Part shown: positions 1-7,503 of the stretch, piece by piece
Numbering within the stretch: position 1 is the stretch's first letter
How the letters are laid out: every line of letters starts with the position of its first letter
Assembly: GCA_963850095.1 (NCBI GenBank)
Contig: CAWKJX010000001.1
Location: 62,001 to 126,000, forward strand
Reading direction: 5' to 3'
Source of the DNA: Bog-473 sp963850095
GTDB taxonomy: Bacteria; Actinomycetota; Acidimicrobiia; Acidimicrobiales; RAAP-2
Length of the DNA stretch: 64,000 nucleotides
Translations under genes and position numbers: made by a program
Notes under the pieces: generated by a model
Told to the model about the DNA's origin: nothing
Seen by the model: only the letters and a program-made list of their open reading frames with translations
The model's database searches: none

Positions 1-2
1 TC

Positions 3-2199
3 TACGCCAACAACGTCGCGCCTTCGGTGCCGACCGACCTCCCGATCGACGCCGTGATCGGTCTCGACAATGTCCGCCAGTTCAGCCTCGCCCCGCTCAC
101 CGGCTCGGTGACGGACATGACCTCCTCGGACACCGGCGGCATTGCGGTCGGCCCACAGGCCGGTGACCAGAAGGACTTCACCCCCCAGGAGCTGTGGGGC
201 CTCTACGACGATCCGGGTGCCCCGACGCTCACCAACTCCAACGGTGCGAGCACCCCCGCCACGCTCGAGAGCACGAAGACGGACGTCGGGCAGGGTCAGA
301 CAATGGGCGTCTTCGGTGAAGGGGAGACGTCCAGCGTGATCGACCAGCTGCGGCTCTTCGAGCAGGCCATGGGCTTTCCGAAGGTCCCCGTCCGGGTCGT
401 CGACACCGAGGGCGGTCCCCAGTCCGCCTACAGCGACAACAGCGGCTCGGTCGAGTGGTACCTCGACTCACAGTCCTCGACCGGCATGTCCCCCGACGTC
501 TCCCAGCTCGACTTGTACTTCGCCAAGTCGTTGTTCGACGCCGACGTGTTCGCGGACATGGACGACTGGGCCAATGACCCGAACGGCCCCCGCCAAATGA
601 ACGCGAGCTTCGGCGAGTGCGAGGAGAACCCCACCAACCCGGTGACCGGACCACTGGCCCAGCTGCCCTACGGAACGGAGTTGGGTGACGAGCTCGAGGC
701 GGTGGGCAACCCGATCCTCCGTCAGGCCACCCTCGAGGGGCGCACACTCTTCACCTCCGCCGGCGACACGGGCTCGGGTTGCCCCGAAGTGGCGGCGCCG
801 CTCGTCGGCGCGGGCAATGGGCTGGCGATCCAGCCCGTCCCGATGGTCAGCTTCCCTTGTGACAGCCCCTACGCCGTCTGCGTGGGCGGCACCGTGCTCT
901 CGGCCAACGGCACCACGTATCCCGAGTCGTCGCAGCGGGTGGCCGAGACCTCTTGGACGTTCGGCGGTGGCGGCAGCAGCTACTTCGTTCCGGAGCCGAG
1001 CTTCCAGGTGGGAGTGGCGAACGTGGACCACCCTTGCATCAGCACGCCTGCGGGCGATCCCTACAGCCCGGCGTCGGCCCCGACGTGCCGGGGCGTTCCC
1101 GACGTCGCGGACATCTCGGGCAACGAAACCGGTGACGGGTACTTCATCTACTCGGACGGCGAACCGTCGAGCGAGGGCGGCACCAGCCTGTCGAGTCCCC
1201 TCATGATGGGACAGTGGGCCCGGATCCAGGCGGCCGCCCCCCAGAAGGTGCAGAAGAGCGGCGGGCTGGGATTCGCGGACGAGACCATCTACCGCCAGGC
1301 GGCAAGCGCCGATTCCTGCAGCTCGGCACTCACCGCCACGGCGGCGCAGACGGCAGCCTGCACGAGCGCACCGTATGCGCGGGACTTCTTCGACGTCACG
1401 CAGTCCGAGTACGGCGTGGGGAACGGCGCCTACCAGCCCGGGCCCGGATGGGACTACACCACCGGGTGGGGATCGCTCAACGTGGCCAACTTCGCACAAG
1501 ACGTGGACGGCTCGACCAACGCAGCGCTTCCCTATGGCGGGACCGAGAAGGCCGCCCTCACCGTGACCAAGGCGACCATGACGGGTCCTCAGGTCAGCCC
1601 CACGGACCCCGTGGACGGGGGCATCGTCTCGGGTGTCGGCAACGACGACTCCCTCAACATCACCCAGGCGACGCTCACGGCCTCAGCGTCCAAGGGAATG
1701 GTGGCGACGCTGTCCGGACCGAGCATCGGAGCGCTCCCCCCGCTCTCGGCTGACGGCGACGGTGCGAGCTTCTACGTGGCGTGGCTGTCGACGGCGGCGC
1801 GGGCAGGACATTGTGTATTACGCGCAGGCGACCGAGTCGCCGACAGGCAGTTGGACGTTCAGCTCCGGCAACACCGGCGCCTACGGATCAGGCTCGTACT
1901 CGTTCAGCGACACCCCCAGCAGCGCCGCCACCGGGAGCGTCGACACCGACACCGGCACGATCACCATCGACATACCGGCGTCCGAGGCGGGATCACCGGC
2001 GCAGGACTCCTCGCTGTTGGACCCACAGGCCTTCGTGCAGGACGACATCGGGACGCCGGTCGTGTCGTTGCCGGCCACGGTCGACAGTGCCGACATCCTG
2101 GCACCGACGTCGAGGCCGACCGGTTGCGCAACCGGGAACCTGCCTACGGACTGCGGTCTGTCGCAGTCCGAGGGAATCGCGGTGTCCGTCGGCTCGTAG
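3..2199 (+). CDS. Sedolisin / kumamolisin-like acid serine peptidase (S53), 5' truncated, one frame break
   Basis: This is a secreted S53 peptidase that cleaves proteins at low pH. The reading frame is open from base 3, so the gene begins outside the window and the first in-frame ATG at 27 is internal. Numbering from that ATG, the catalytic Glu143 and Asp147 lie in an EWYLD motif, the oxyanion Asp247 in SAGDTGSG, and the nucleophile Ser387 in GGTSLSSP. A GPGWDYTTGWGS segment follows, as in the C-terminal calcium site of the family. The frame is lost at about base 1800: removing one C there joins the catalytic frame to a second frame running to the TAG at 2197-2199, giving a Thr/Ser-rich tail (AAGQDIVYYAQA). 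The catalytic domain is intact, so a sequencing error is more likely than decay. Substrate is unknown. Confidence 0.85.
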
Positions 2200-2218
2200 C
2201 TCGCGTCAGGACCGGGGC

Positions 2219-2485
2219 TCAGCCCGGCTCCATCGTCACCTGGTCGACGTAGCACCAGATCCAGTCCTCCCCGGGCTGGAAGGACTGAATGAGCGGATGG
2301 CCCGACGCGTGGAAGTGCTTGGTGGCGTGCCGGTTGGGCGACGAGTCGCAACAGTTGACCTCGCCACAGGTGAGACAGAGGCGGAGGTGCACCCAGTGGG
2401 CGCCCATCTTCATGCACTCGCCGCAGCCCTGCGGCGTCTGCGGTTCGACGTCGTCGATCTCCTCGACATGCGTGCACTCGGGCAA
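2219..2485 (-). CDS. Small UBP-type zinc-finger protein
   Basis: An 88-residue protein rich in Cys and His: CTH near the start, CGEC, CLTCG, CC, then HATKHF and HASGHP. This is the ZnF-UBP pattern, which binds zinc and in eukaryotes the ubiquitin C-terminus; small bacterial versions are common in actinobacteria and their role is unknown. I chose a TTG start because AAGGAGG (2491-2497) lies five bases upstream and overlaps the stop codon of the upstream SDR. A longer frame exists to 2566, but it would overlap the SDR and lack a ribosome binding site. It is the last gene of the mftA-B-C-E-SDR operon, so it is probably co-expressed with mycofactocin genes; a role in that pathway is only guessed. 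Confidence 0.8.
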   Translation of the reverse strand: MPECTHVEEIDDVEPQTPQGCGECMKMGAHWVHLRLCLTCGEVNCCDSSPNRHATKHFHASGHPLIQSFQPGEDWIWCYVDQVTMEPG

Positions 2486-2490
2486 TGGGA

Positions 2491-2497
2491 CCTCCTT
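2491..2497 (-). promoter_or_regulatory. Ribosome binding site that fixes a TTG start
   Basis: AAGGAGG on the minus strand, five bases before the TTG at 2485. It overlaps the TGA of the preceding SDR gene, so the two genes are probably translationally coupled. Confidence 0.7.
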
Positions 2498-3282
2498 CAG
2501 GACGTGGTCATGCCGCCGTCGACGGACAGAGCGGCGCCGGTGACGCCCCCCGAGTCGGGACCGCACAGCCAGGCGATGAGGGCGGCGGGCTCCTGGGGCG
2601 ACAGGAGCCGCTCAATCAGCTGCTGCCCGGCGAACTCCTCGGCCGAGGCCAACCCGTAGACGGCGGCCGACGCATCGAGCATCGCCCCGCGGGTCGAACC
2701 GGGGCAGACGGCGTTGGCCGTGATGCCCGTGCCGGCCAGGTCGGCGGCCAGGGAGCGCACCAGCGCGATCACCGCCGCCTTCGACGCGCTGTAGGCGCTG
2801 AGCCGGCGCAGGCCGAGCAGACCGGCGGCCGAGGCCACCGCCACCACGCGCCCGAGGCGCGGCTCGGGGTCGCGCAACAGCGCCGGCACGGCGGCGGAGG
2901 CCAGATGGCGCACGCCGTTGACGTTGACGTCGAACAGCACGTCCCACTGCTCGTCGGACGTCTCCCAGAGCGGCGGGCCCCCACTGATGACGCCGGCGGC
3001 GGCGACCGCCGCCTGCAGGCCGCCGTAGTGGCGCACGGCCTCGTCGACCGCCGCCTCCATGTCGGAGCGGTGGCGCACGTCGCCCACGACCGTGCGCACG
3101 GCGTCGCCGTGGCGCGCGCCCAGCTCCTCGAGCTCGGACTTCGAGGCCAGGGGGTAGCTGACCGCCGGGTCGTCCTCGCCGCGGTCGACCGCCACCACCT
3201 GCCAGCCGGCGGCCACCAGCGCGTCGACCGTGGCGGCACCGATGCCGCGGGCAGCGCCGGTGACGACGGCGACGGGGCTCAC
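2497..3282 (-). CDS. Mycofactocin-associated short-chain dehydrogenase (SDR)
   Basis: A 261-residue NAD(P)-dependent oxidoreductase. The Rossmann motif TGAARGIG is near residue 8, the active-site serine lies in VASAAG, and the YSASK motif supplies catalytic Tyr and Lys; the C-terminus ends in LSVDGGMTTS. The GTG start overlaps the TGA of mftE by four bases, so translation is probably coupled. SDRs encoded beside mftC/mftE form a known group that holds its nicotinamide cofactor tightly and depends on mycofactocin to re-oxidise it. The operon position supports membership, but sequence alone does not prove it. The substrate is unknown, probably an alcohol. Confidence 0.85.
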   Translation of the reverse strand: MSPVAVVTGAARGIGAATVDALVAAGWQVVAVDRGEDDPAVSYPLASKSELEELGARHGDAVRTVVGDVRHRSDMEAAVDEAVRHYGGLQAAVAAAGVISGGPPLWETSDEQWDVLFDVNVNGVRHLASAAVPALLRDPEPRLGRVVAVASAAGLLGLRRLSAYSASKAAVIALVRSLAADLAGTGITANAVCPGSTRGAMLDASAAVYGLASAEEFAGQQLIERLLSPQEPAALIAWLCGPDSGGVTGAALSVDGGMTTS

Positions 3283-3962
3283 GGAGCGGGCCAGCGCGAC
3301 GACACGGCGGCGACCAGGTCCGTCACCAGGGCGCCCAGCAGCGCGCGCCCTTCGTCGGCACTCGCTCCTGCGGGGTCGCCCAGCACGCCGTTGGACGATA
3401 CCGGCCGCACTCCCTCGGCGCGCAGGCGGGGCAGCAGCGACTCCAGCGGCTCGGTGCACCCGGCCTCGGCCAGTTCGAGGCGCACCGCGGCCGGGTCGAG
3501 GGCCAGGAGGAGCGAGGTCTCGCTGCGGCCGGCGTGGGCGTCGCCGCCCCTGACGCGGGGGGACCACACGAGCACGTCGTCCCCCTCGGTCGCGCTCCGG
3601 GCGCGCAGCAGGTCCAGCGCCTCTCGGTTGCCGCCGTGCGCGCTGACCACCACGACGCCGGCAAAGTCGGAACGGGCGGAGCGCACCAGCTCGGTCAGGA
3701 GATCGGCCAGCACATCGTGGCCCACGACGAGCGTGCCGGGAAACCCGGCGTGTTCGCCGCTCGCACCGAAGGAGAGCGCCGGCGCCACGGCGACATCGGG
3801 TCGTCGCTCGGCCAGGCCGGCGGCGACGGCCCGGGCGATGCGGGTATCGGTGTCGAGCGGGAGATGCGGCCCGTGCTGCTCGAGCGACCCCAGCGGCAGC
3901 ACCAGGACACTGCGTCCCCCGGTGGCCTCCACCTGGGCCCAGGTGGCGCCTGCCAGCTCCAC
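3279..3962 (-). CDS. mftE: Mycofactocin precursor peptide peptidase MftE (creatininase family)
   Basis: A 227-residue metal-dependent peptidase. In the known pathway MftE releases the modified C-terminal Val-Tyr dipeptide of MftA. Visible creatininase-family motifs are LGSLEQHGPHLPLDTDT near the N-terminus, with Glu, His and Asp metal ligands, a central SAHGGN motif, and GDAHAGRSETS further on. I chose the GTG at 3962, six bases after the mftC stop; no strong ribosome binding site is seen, and re-initiation from mftC is likely. It overlaps the next SDR by four bases. Here mftE directly follows mftC, while in mycobacteria mftD lies between them. Confidence 0.92.
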   Translation of the reverse strand: MELAGATWAQVEATGGRSVLVLPLGSLEQHGPHLPLDTDTRIARAVAAGLAERRPDVAVAPALSFGASGEHAGFPGTLVVGHDVLADLLTELVRSARSDFAGVVVVSAHGGNREALDLLRARSATEGDDVLVWSPRVRGGDAHAGRSETSLLLALDPAAVRLELAEAGCTEPLESLLPRLRAEGVRPVSSNGVLGDPAGASADEGRALLGALVTDLVAAVSSRWPAP

Positions 3963-3967
3963 GCGGG

Positions 3968-5137
3968 TCAGGTGCTGCGGGCCGGCGAGCGGAAGCGCAC
4001 GGGCGTCGGCACCGGGAGCGGCGTCCCGTCGCGCGCCACCTTCGAGTGCCCGACGGGCGAGTGAGGCCGCTGGTCCCGCGCCGCCAGGGCCGCCTCGCCG
4101 TGGCCGTGCACGCACTCGGGGTCCGGGCCGTCGAGCGGGAGGCCGGTGAAGAACTTGGCCGCCATACAGCCGCCGCGGCAGGCGTCGAACGAGCCGCACG
4201 ATGCGCAAGCACCCGCGCTCTGGGGCTGGCGCAGGGAGCTGAAGAGGGCGGACTCGCGCCACACCGTGGGGAAACCGCCGGGGTCGCGCACGTTGCCGGC
4301 CAGGAACTGGCGGTCGATCACGAAGGGGCAGGCGTAGACGTCGCCCACAGGGTCGATCAGGCAGACGACGCGACCGGCCCCGCACAGGTTGAGCCCGTCG
4401 AGCGGCTCGCCCAGCGCGTTGAGGTGGAAGAAGGAGTCACCCGTCAGCACGCCGGGTCGCTCGAGCAGCCAGTGGTAGAGCAGGCGCTGTTGCGCCGCGG
4501 TCGGGTGCAGGGCGTCCCACGAGTCCACGGCGCGCCCGGAAGGGCGGAGCCTGGTCAGGCGCAGCTGGGCCCCGTAGGTGTCGGCCAGGGCGGCCAGGGC
4601 GTCGAGCTCCACGACGTTCTGGCGCGTCACCACGACGCTGATTTTGAAGGGGCCGAAACCGGCCGCGGCCAGGTTGTCCATGGCCTGACGCGCCGCGGCG
4701 TAGGAGCCCTCGCCGCGCACGGCGTCGTTGGTGGGGGCGACGGCGCCGTCGAGGGAGATCTGGACGTCGAGGTAGTCGAGGGCGGCCAGCCGGCGCGCCC
4801 GCTCCGGCGTCAGACGCGTCCCGTTGGTCGAGAACTTGACGCCGACGCGACGCTCGACGGCGTAGCCCACCAGGTCGAAGAAGTCGGGGCGCAACATGGG
4901 CTCGCCCCCGCCGATGTTGACGTAGAAGACCTTCATGTCGACCAGGTCGTCGACGATCCCCCGGGCCTCGGCCGGCGACAGCTCGTGCGGGTCGCGGCGA
5001 CCCGACGAGCTCAGGCAGTGGATGCAGGCCAGGTTGCAGGCGTAGGTGAGTTCCCAGGTGAGGCAGATCGGGGCGTCGAGGCCCCGCGTGAACTGCTCCT
5101 TGAGTGGCAGCGGGGCGATGTCGGCGTCAGCGGGCAT
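3968..5137 (-). CDS. mftC: Mycofactocin radical SAM maturase MftC
   Basis: A 389-residue radical SAM/SPASM enzyme. MftC oxidatively decarboxylates the C-terminal Tyr of MftA and then forms a carbon-carbon link to the preceding Val. The radical SAM cluster motif CNLACIHC gives Cys34, Cys38 and Cys41, followed by the GGEP SAM-binding segment. The C-terminal half has the Cys-rich SPASM region for auxiliary Fe-S clusters (LCGAGRVVCLIDPVGDVYACPF, then CASCGSFDACRGGC, with a late EC). The start ATG overlaps the end of mftB by 11 bases. The extended tail after the last cysteine is Pro/Arg-rich and looks unstructured. Confidence 0.96.
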   Translation of the reverse strand: MPADADIAPLPLKEQFTRGLDAPICLTWELTYACNLACIHCLSSSGRRDPHELSPAEARGIVDDLVDMKVFYVNIGGGEPMLRPDFFDLVGYAVERRVGVKFSTNGTRLTPERARRLAALDYLDVQISLDGAVAPTNDAVRGEGSYAAARQAMDNLAAAGFGPFKISVVVTRQNVVELDALAALADTYGAQLRLTRLRPSGRAVDSWDALHPTAAQQRLLYHWLLERPGVLTGDSFFHLNALGEPLDGLNLCGAGRVVCLIDPVGDVYACPFVIDRQFLAGNVRDPGGFPTVWRESALFSSLRQPQSAGACASCGSFDACRGGCMAAKFFTGLPLDGPDPECVHGHGEAALAARDQRPHSPVGHSKVARDGTPLPVPTPVRFRSPARST

Positions 5138-5417
5138 CGATGACCTCGGAGGCGGCCAGGCGGGCCAGGGCCCTTTCGTAGGAGGCCCGTTGCCCGGCGG
5201 GTGCCAGGGCGGCGATGGCCGCCGACGCGCTGGGGTAGCGGTCGAGCGACGACACCAGCTCCACCAGCGGGCGCGACTTGAGGAAGACGAGCCGGCGGTT
5301 GCCGTAGTGGTACGCCAACGCCCCGAACGACTCGTCGCGCAGGGCGACCTGGGGGTTGAGCCGCCACGCCCGCTGCACGTCGAAGGCGGCCCCGGGCCGC
5401 ACGTCGGTGACGCTCAA
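5127..5417 (-). CDS. mftB: Mycofactocin chaperone MftB (precursor-recognition protein)
   Basis: A roughly 96-residue PqqD-like RiPP recognition element that binds MftA and presents it to MftC. The family pattern is visible in WRLNPQVALRDESFGALAYHYG and FLKSRPLVELV. I chose the TTG at 5417 because it overlaps the mftA stop codon in a TTGA arrangement and gives the usual length. A GTG at 5429 in the same frame would add four residues and overlap mftA by 16 bases. The gene ends within mftC. Coupling of mftA, mftB and mftC translation is expected from these overlaps. Confidence 0.93.
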   Translation of the reverse strand: MSVTDVRPGAAFDVQRAWRLNPQVALRDESFGALAYHYGNRRLVFLKSRPLVELVSSLDRYPSASAAIAALAPAGQRASYERALARLAASEVIDAR

Positions 5418-5524
5418 TAGACGCCGCACATCCCGTCGATGGAGACCTCTTCCACCAGGAGCTCGTCGACGTCCTCTTCGGACAGCTCCTCGACATCCTC
5501 GACGTCTTGGTCCTCAGCCAGCAT
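5414..5524 (-). CDS. mftA: Mycofactocin precursor peptide MftA
   Basis: A 36-codon gene encoding the ribosomal precursor of mycofactocin. The peptide is very acidic (Glu, Asp and Val dominate) and ends in VSIDGMCGVY; the final Val-Tyr is the core that becomes the redox cofactor, and the IDGMCGVY ending is the family hallmark. GAGGAGG lies six bases upstream of the ATG. It is the first gene of the mftA-B-C-E-SDR operon and is divergent from mftF. It is easily missed by automatic gene callers because of its length. Confidence 0.95.
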   Translation of the reverse strand: MLAEDQDVEDVEELSEEDVDELLVEEVSIDGMCGVY

Positions 5525-5535
5525 CTCGACCTCCT

Positions 5536-5551
5536 CTGGGCAAAGACCCAG
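5536..5551 (-). promoter_or_regulatory. Inverted repeat between the promoter and RBS of mftA
   Basis: CTGGG and CCCAG arms flank a six-base centre. The repeat sits just upstream of the mftA ribosome binding site and overlaps a possible -10 box (TAGGCT on the minus strand). It may be an operator for the mft operon, since mycobacterial mft clusters are controlled by the TetR protein MftR. The link to any regulator here is inference. Confidence 0.35.
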
Positions 5552-5586
5552 CCTAACCGCCGCTCCCGGACTGCCAAGATTGGGCG

Positions 5587-7095
5587 GTGCACCTCACCGG
5601 CGCCCTGGGCGGGCCCGCCCCGCTCCTTCCGGCGCCGCCCCGGGACACCCCGGTGCCGGGCAGCTTCGCCCTGACCGAGGACGGGGCCACCCGGGCCTTC
5701 GACGAGGGGGCCGTGCTCCTGGGCGGCAGCCCGCTGCGCCTGTTCCGCCTTTCCGGACGGGCCCGCTCGGTCGTCGAGGGCTGGCGGGCCGGCCAGAACG
5801 TGGGGGACCGCCTGCCGGCGCGCCTGCTGGCCCGGCGCTTCGTGTCGGCCGGGGCGTTCCATCCGCAGCCCACGTCCTCGGAATTCGGCCCCGGCGACGT
5901 CACGGTGGTGGTGCCGGTGCGCGACCGGCCGCGGCAGCTCGAACGCCTGCTCGGCGCGCTGGCCGGGTTGGCCTGCGTGGTGGTCGACGACGGGTCGGCC
6001 GACGCGGCAGCCACCAAGGAGGCCTGTGCGCGCCACGGGGCGCGCTTCATCGGCCTGGCCGCCAACGCCGGCCCCGCGGCGGCGCGCAACGCGGGGATCG
6101 CCGTCGCGGGCACCCCGCTGGTGGCCTTCGTCGACTCCGACTGCGTGCCACCGGAGGGCTGGCTCGACCCCCTGCTGGGTCATTTCGACGACCCGCTCGT
6201 GAGCGCGGTGTCGCCGCGGATCGTCGCCGCCGCTCCCGAGCCGGGCCGCGTGGTGGCCCGCTACGAGCAGGTCCGTTCGTCGCTCGATCGCGGGCCCGGC
6301 CCGGCCCCGGTCCGGCCCGGCAGTCCCGTCCCGTTCGTGCCCAGCGCGGCACTGGTGGTGCGGGCCGAGGTGGTCCGGGGCGGCGGGCTCTTCGACCCGT
6401 CCCTGCGGGGCGGCGAGGACGTCGACCTGGTGTGGCGGCTGGTCGAGTCCGGTTGGGACGTCCGCTACGTGCCCGAGAGCGTCGTGGCCCACGACGGGGC
6501 GACCTCGGTCGGGGCGTTCCTGACCCGGCGGGCTTTCTACGGGACCACGGCGGGACCACTGGCCCGGCGCCACGGCGACGCCTTGGCGCCCGTGCAGGCC
6601 TCGGCCTGGTCGGCCGCCGTCTGGCTGTTGGCCCTGGGACGCCGGCCCGTGCTGGCGGCCACGACCCAGGCCGTGTCCGTCGCCGTGTTGGCCGCCCGCC
6701 TGCGCGGGCTCGTGGGAGAGCCGGTGCCGGTGGCCTGGCGCATCGCCGGGGGCGGCACGGCGCGCTCGGCCGCGCCGGCGCTGGGCGGGCTCGCCCGGGC
6801 GTGGTCCCCGCTCCTGGTGCTGGGTCTGGCCTTCGGCCGGACGCGCCGCGTCTGCGCGGCGGCACTGCTCGTGCCGGCGGTCCATGACCGTGCGCAGGCC
6901 CCCGGGGACCTCGACCCCGTGCGCTACGCCGTGCTGCACATGGCCGACGACCTGGCGTACGGCGTCGGCGTGTGGATGGGCTGCGTCCGGGCGCGGACGT
7001 TGCGCCCGCTCGTCCCGCGCCTCGTGTGGCGGGCGCGCGTGTGGTCATCGGGCGCGCTGCAGCGCAGTCTGGGCACCGACCCCCAACCCGCGTAG
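5587..7095 (+). CDS. mftF: Mycofactocin glycosyltransferase MftF
   Basis: A 502-residue family-2 glycosyltransferase that adds a chain of glucose units to premycofactocin. The GT-A fold is visible from about residue 100: TVVVPVRDRP, VVVDDGSAD, a RNAGI segment, then the DSDC metal-binding motif, and later GGEDVDLVWR. The N-terminal 90 residues resemble the MftF-specific domain that precedes the transferase. The C-terminal part has hydrophobic stretches that may touch the membrane. It starts with GTG and is divergent from mftA with a 62-base shared promoter region, whereas mycobacterial mftF lies in line with the cluster. Confidence 0.92.
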   Translation: MHLTGALGGPAPLLPAPPRDTPVPGSFALTEDGATRAFDEGAVLLGGSPLRLFRLSGRARSVVEGWRAGQNVGDRLPARLLARRFVSAGAFHPQPTSSEFGPGDVTVVVPVRDRPRQLERLLGALAGLACVVVDDGSADAAATKEACARHGARFIGLAANAGPAAARNAGIAVAGTPLVAFVDSDCVPPEGWLDPLLGHFDDPLVSAVSPRIVAAAPEPGRVVARYEQVRSSLDRGPGPAPVRPGSPVPFVPSAALVVRAEVVRGGGLFDPSLRGGEDVDLVWRLVESGWDVRYVPESVVAHDGATSVGAFLTRRAFYGTTAGPLARRHGDALAPVQASAWSAAVWLLALGRRPVLAATTQAVSVAVLAARLRGLVGEPVPVAWRIAGGGTARSAAPALGGLARAWSPLLVLGLAFGRTRRVCAAALLVPAVHDRAQAPGDLDPVRYAVLHMADDLAYGVGVWMGCVRARTLRPLVPRLVWRARVWSSGALQRSLGTDPQPA

Positions 7096-7110
7096 GGTCC
7101 AAAGTCCCAA
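7094..7110 (+). promoter_or_regulatory. DosR/DevR-like box, copy 1
   Basis: AGGGTCCAAAGTCCCAA, read on the other strand as TTGGGACTTTGGACCCT, resembles the dormancy-regulator consensus GGGACTWWAGTCCC at the core positions. A second copy begins 29 bases downstream. The site lies after the mftF stop and before a small gene of unknown function. Assignment to DosR is by visual similarity only. Confidence 0.4.
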
Positions 7111-7122
7111 CGAGGATTCATC

Positions 7123-7139
7123 TGGGTCCAAAGGCCCTT
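7123..7139 (+). promoter_or_regulatory. DosR/DevR-like box, copy 2
   Basis: TGGGTCCAAAGGCCCTT shares the ten bases GGGTCCAAAG with copy 1 and keeps the GGG...CCC symmetry. It lies about 35 bases before the chosen start of the following small gene, a normal distance for an activator site next to a promoter. Confidence 0.4.
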
Positions 7140-7173
7140 GAGCCAGAGGTCCCCGTGTGCAGACACTGGTCCT

Positions 7174-7503
7174 GTGCCCGCAGCCACTCCCCCCTCTGGC
7201 ACAGATCGCCCGTGGGTGGACAGGTTGCAGCGCAACCTCGACGCACCCGAGGACGCCGGTGAGCGGGTCGACGGCGAGGAGCTGTCCGAGTCCGACCGCA
7301 TCAACTACGCCCAGGTCGAGTCCGAGCTCGTCCGCATGAAGAAGAAGCTGGCCATCTGGGAGATCTTCGTGCGCCACATGAAAGACGGCGCCGACTCGTG
7401 GTCGCAGGTGCAGAGCGCCCTCAGCGCGGACGACCTCAACGAAATCGTGCGCATCTGCGACGGCGTCCCCCTCCGCGACGTCCTGCTCGATTCAGACCAT
7501 TAG
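7174..7503 (+). CDS. Small acidic protein of unknown function
   Basis: About 109 residues, acidic, mostly predicted helical, with a charged helix VESELVRMKKKLAIWEIF in the middle and a DDLNEIVRICDG segment near the end. I recognise no family. The start is uncertain: TTG at 7138, GTG at 7174 and GTG at 7216 are all in frame, and 7174 is chosen because the tandem DosR-like boxes lie just upstream. Its TAG overlaps the TAA of the convergent GGDEF/EAL gene. The boxes suggest it may respond to oxygen or redox state, which is inference. Confidence 0.6.
   Translation: MPAATPPSGTDRPWVDRLQRNLDAPEDAGERVDGEELSESDRINYAQVESELVRMKKKLAIWEIFVRHMKDGADSWSQVQSALSADDLNEIVRICDGVPLRDVLLDSDH

Noticed and set aside
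468..1499. Long minus-strand open frame across the sedolisin gene
   Set aside because: Arg/Gly/Val-rich shadow of the plus-strand gene with no recognisable protein; its length comes from high GC.
2485..4149. Long plus-strand open frame opposite the SDR and mftE
   Set aside because: Antisense shadow; composition is not protein-like, while the minus strand has clear families.
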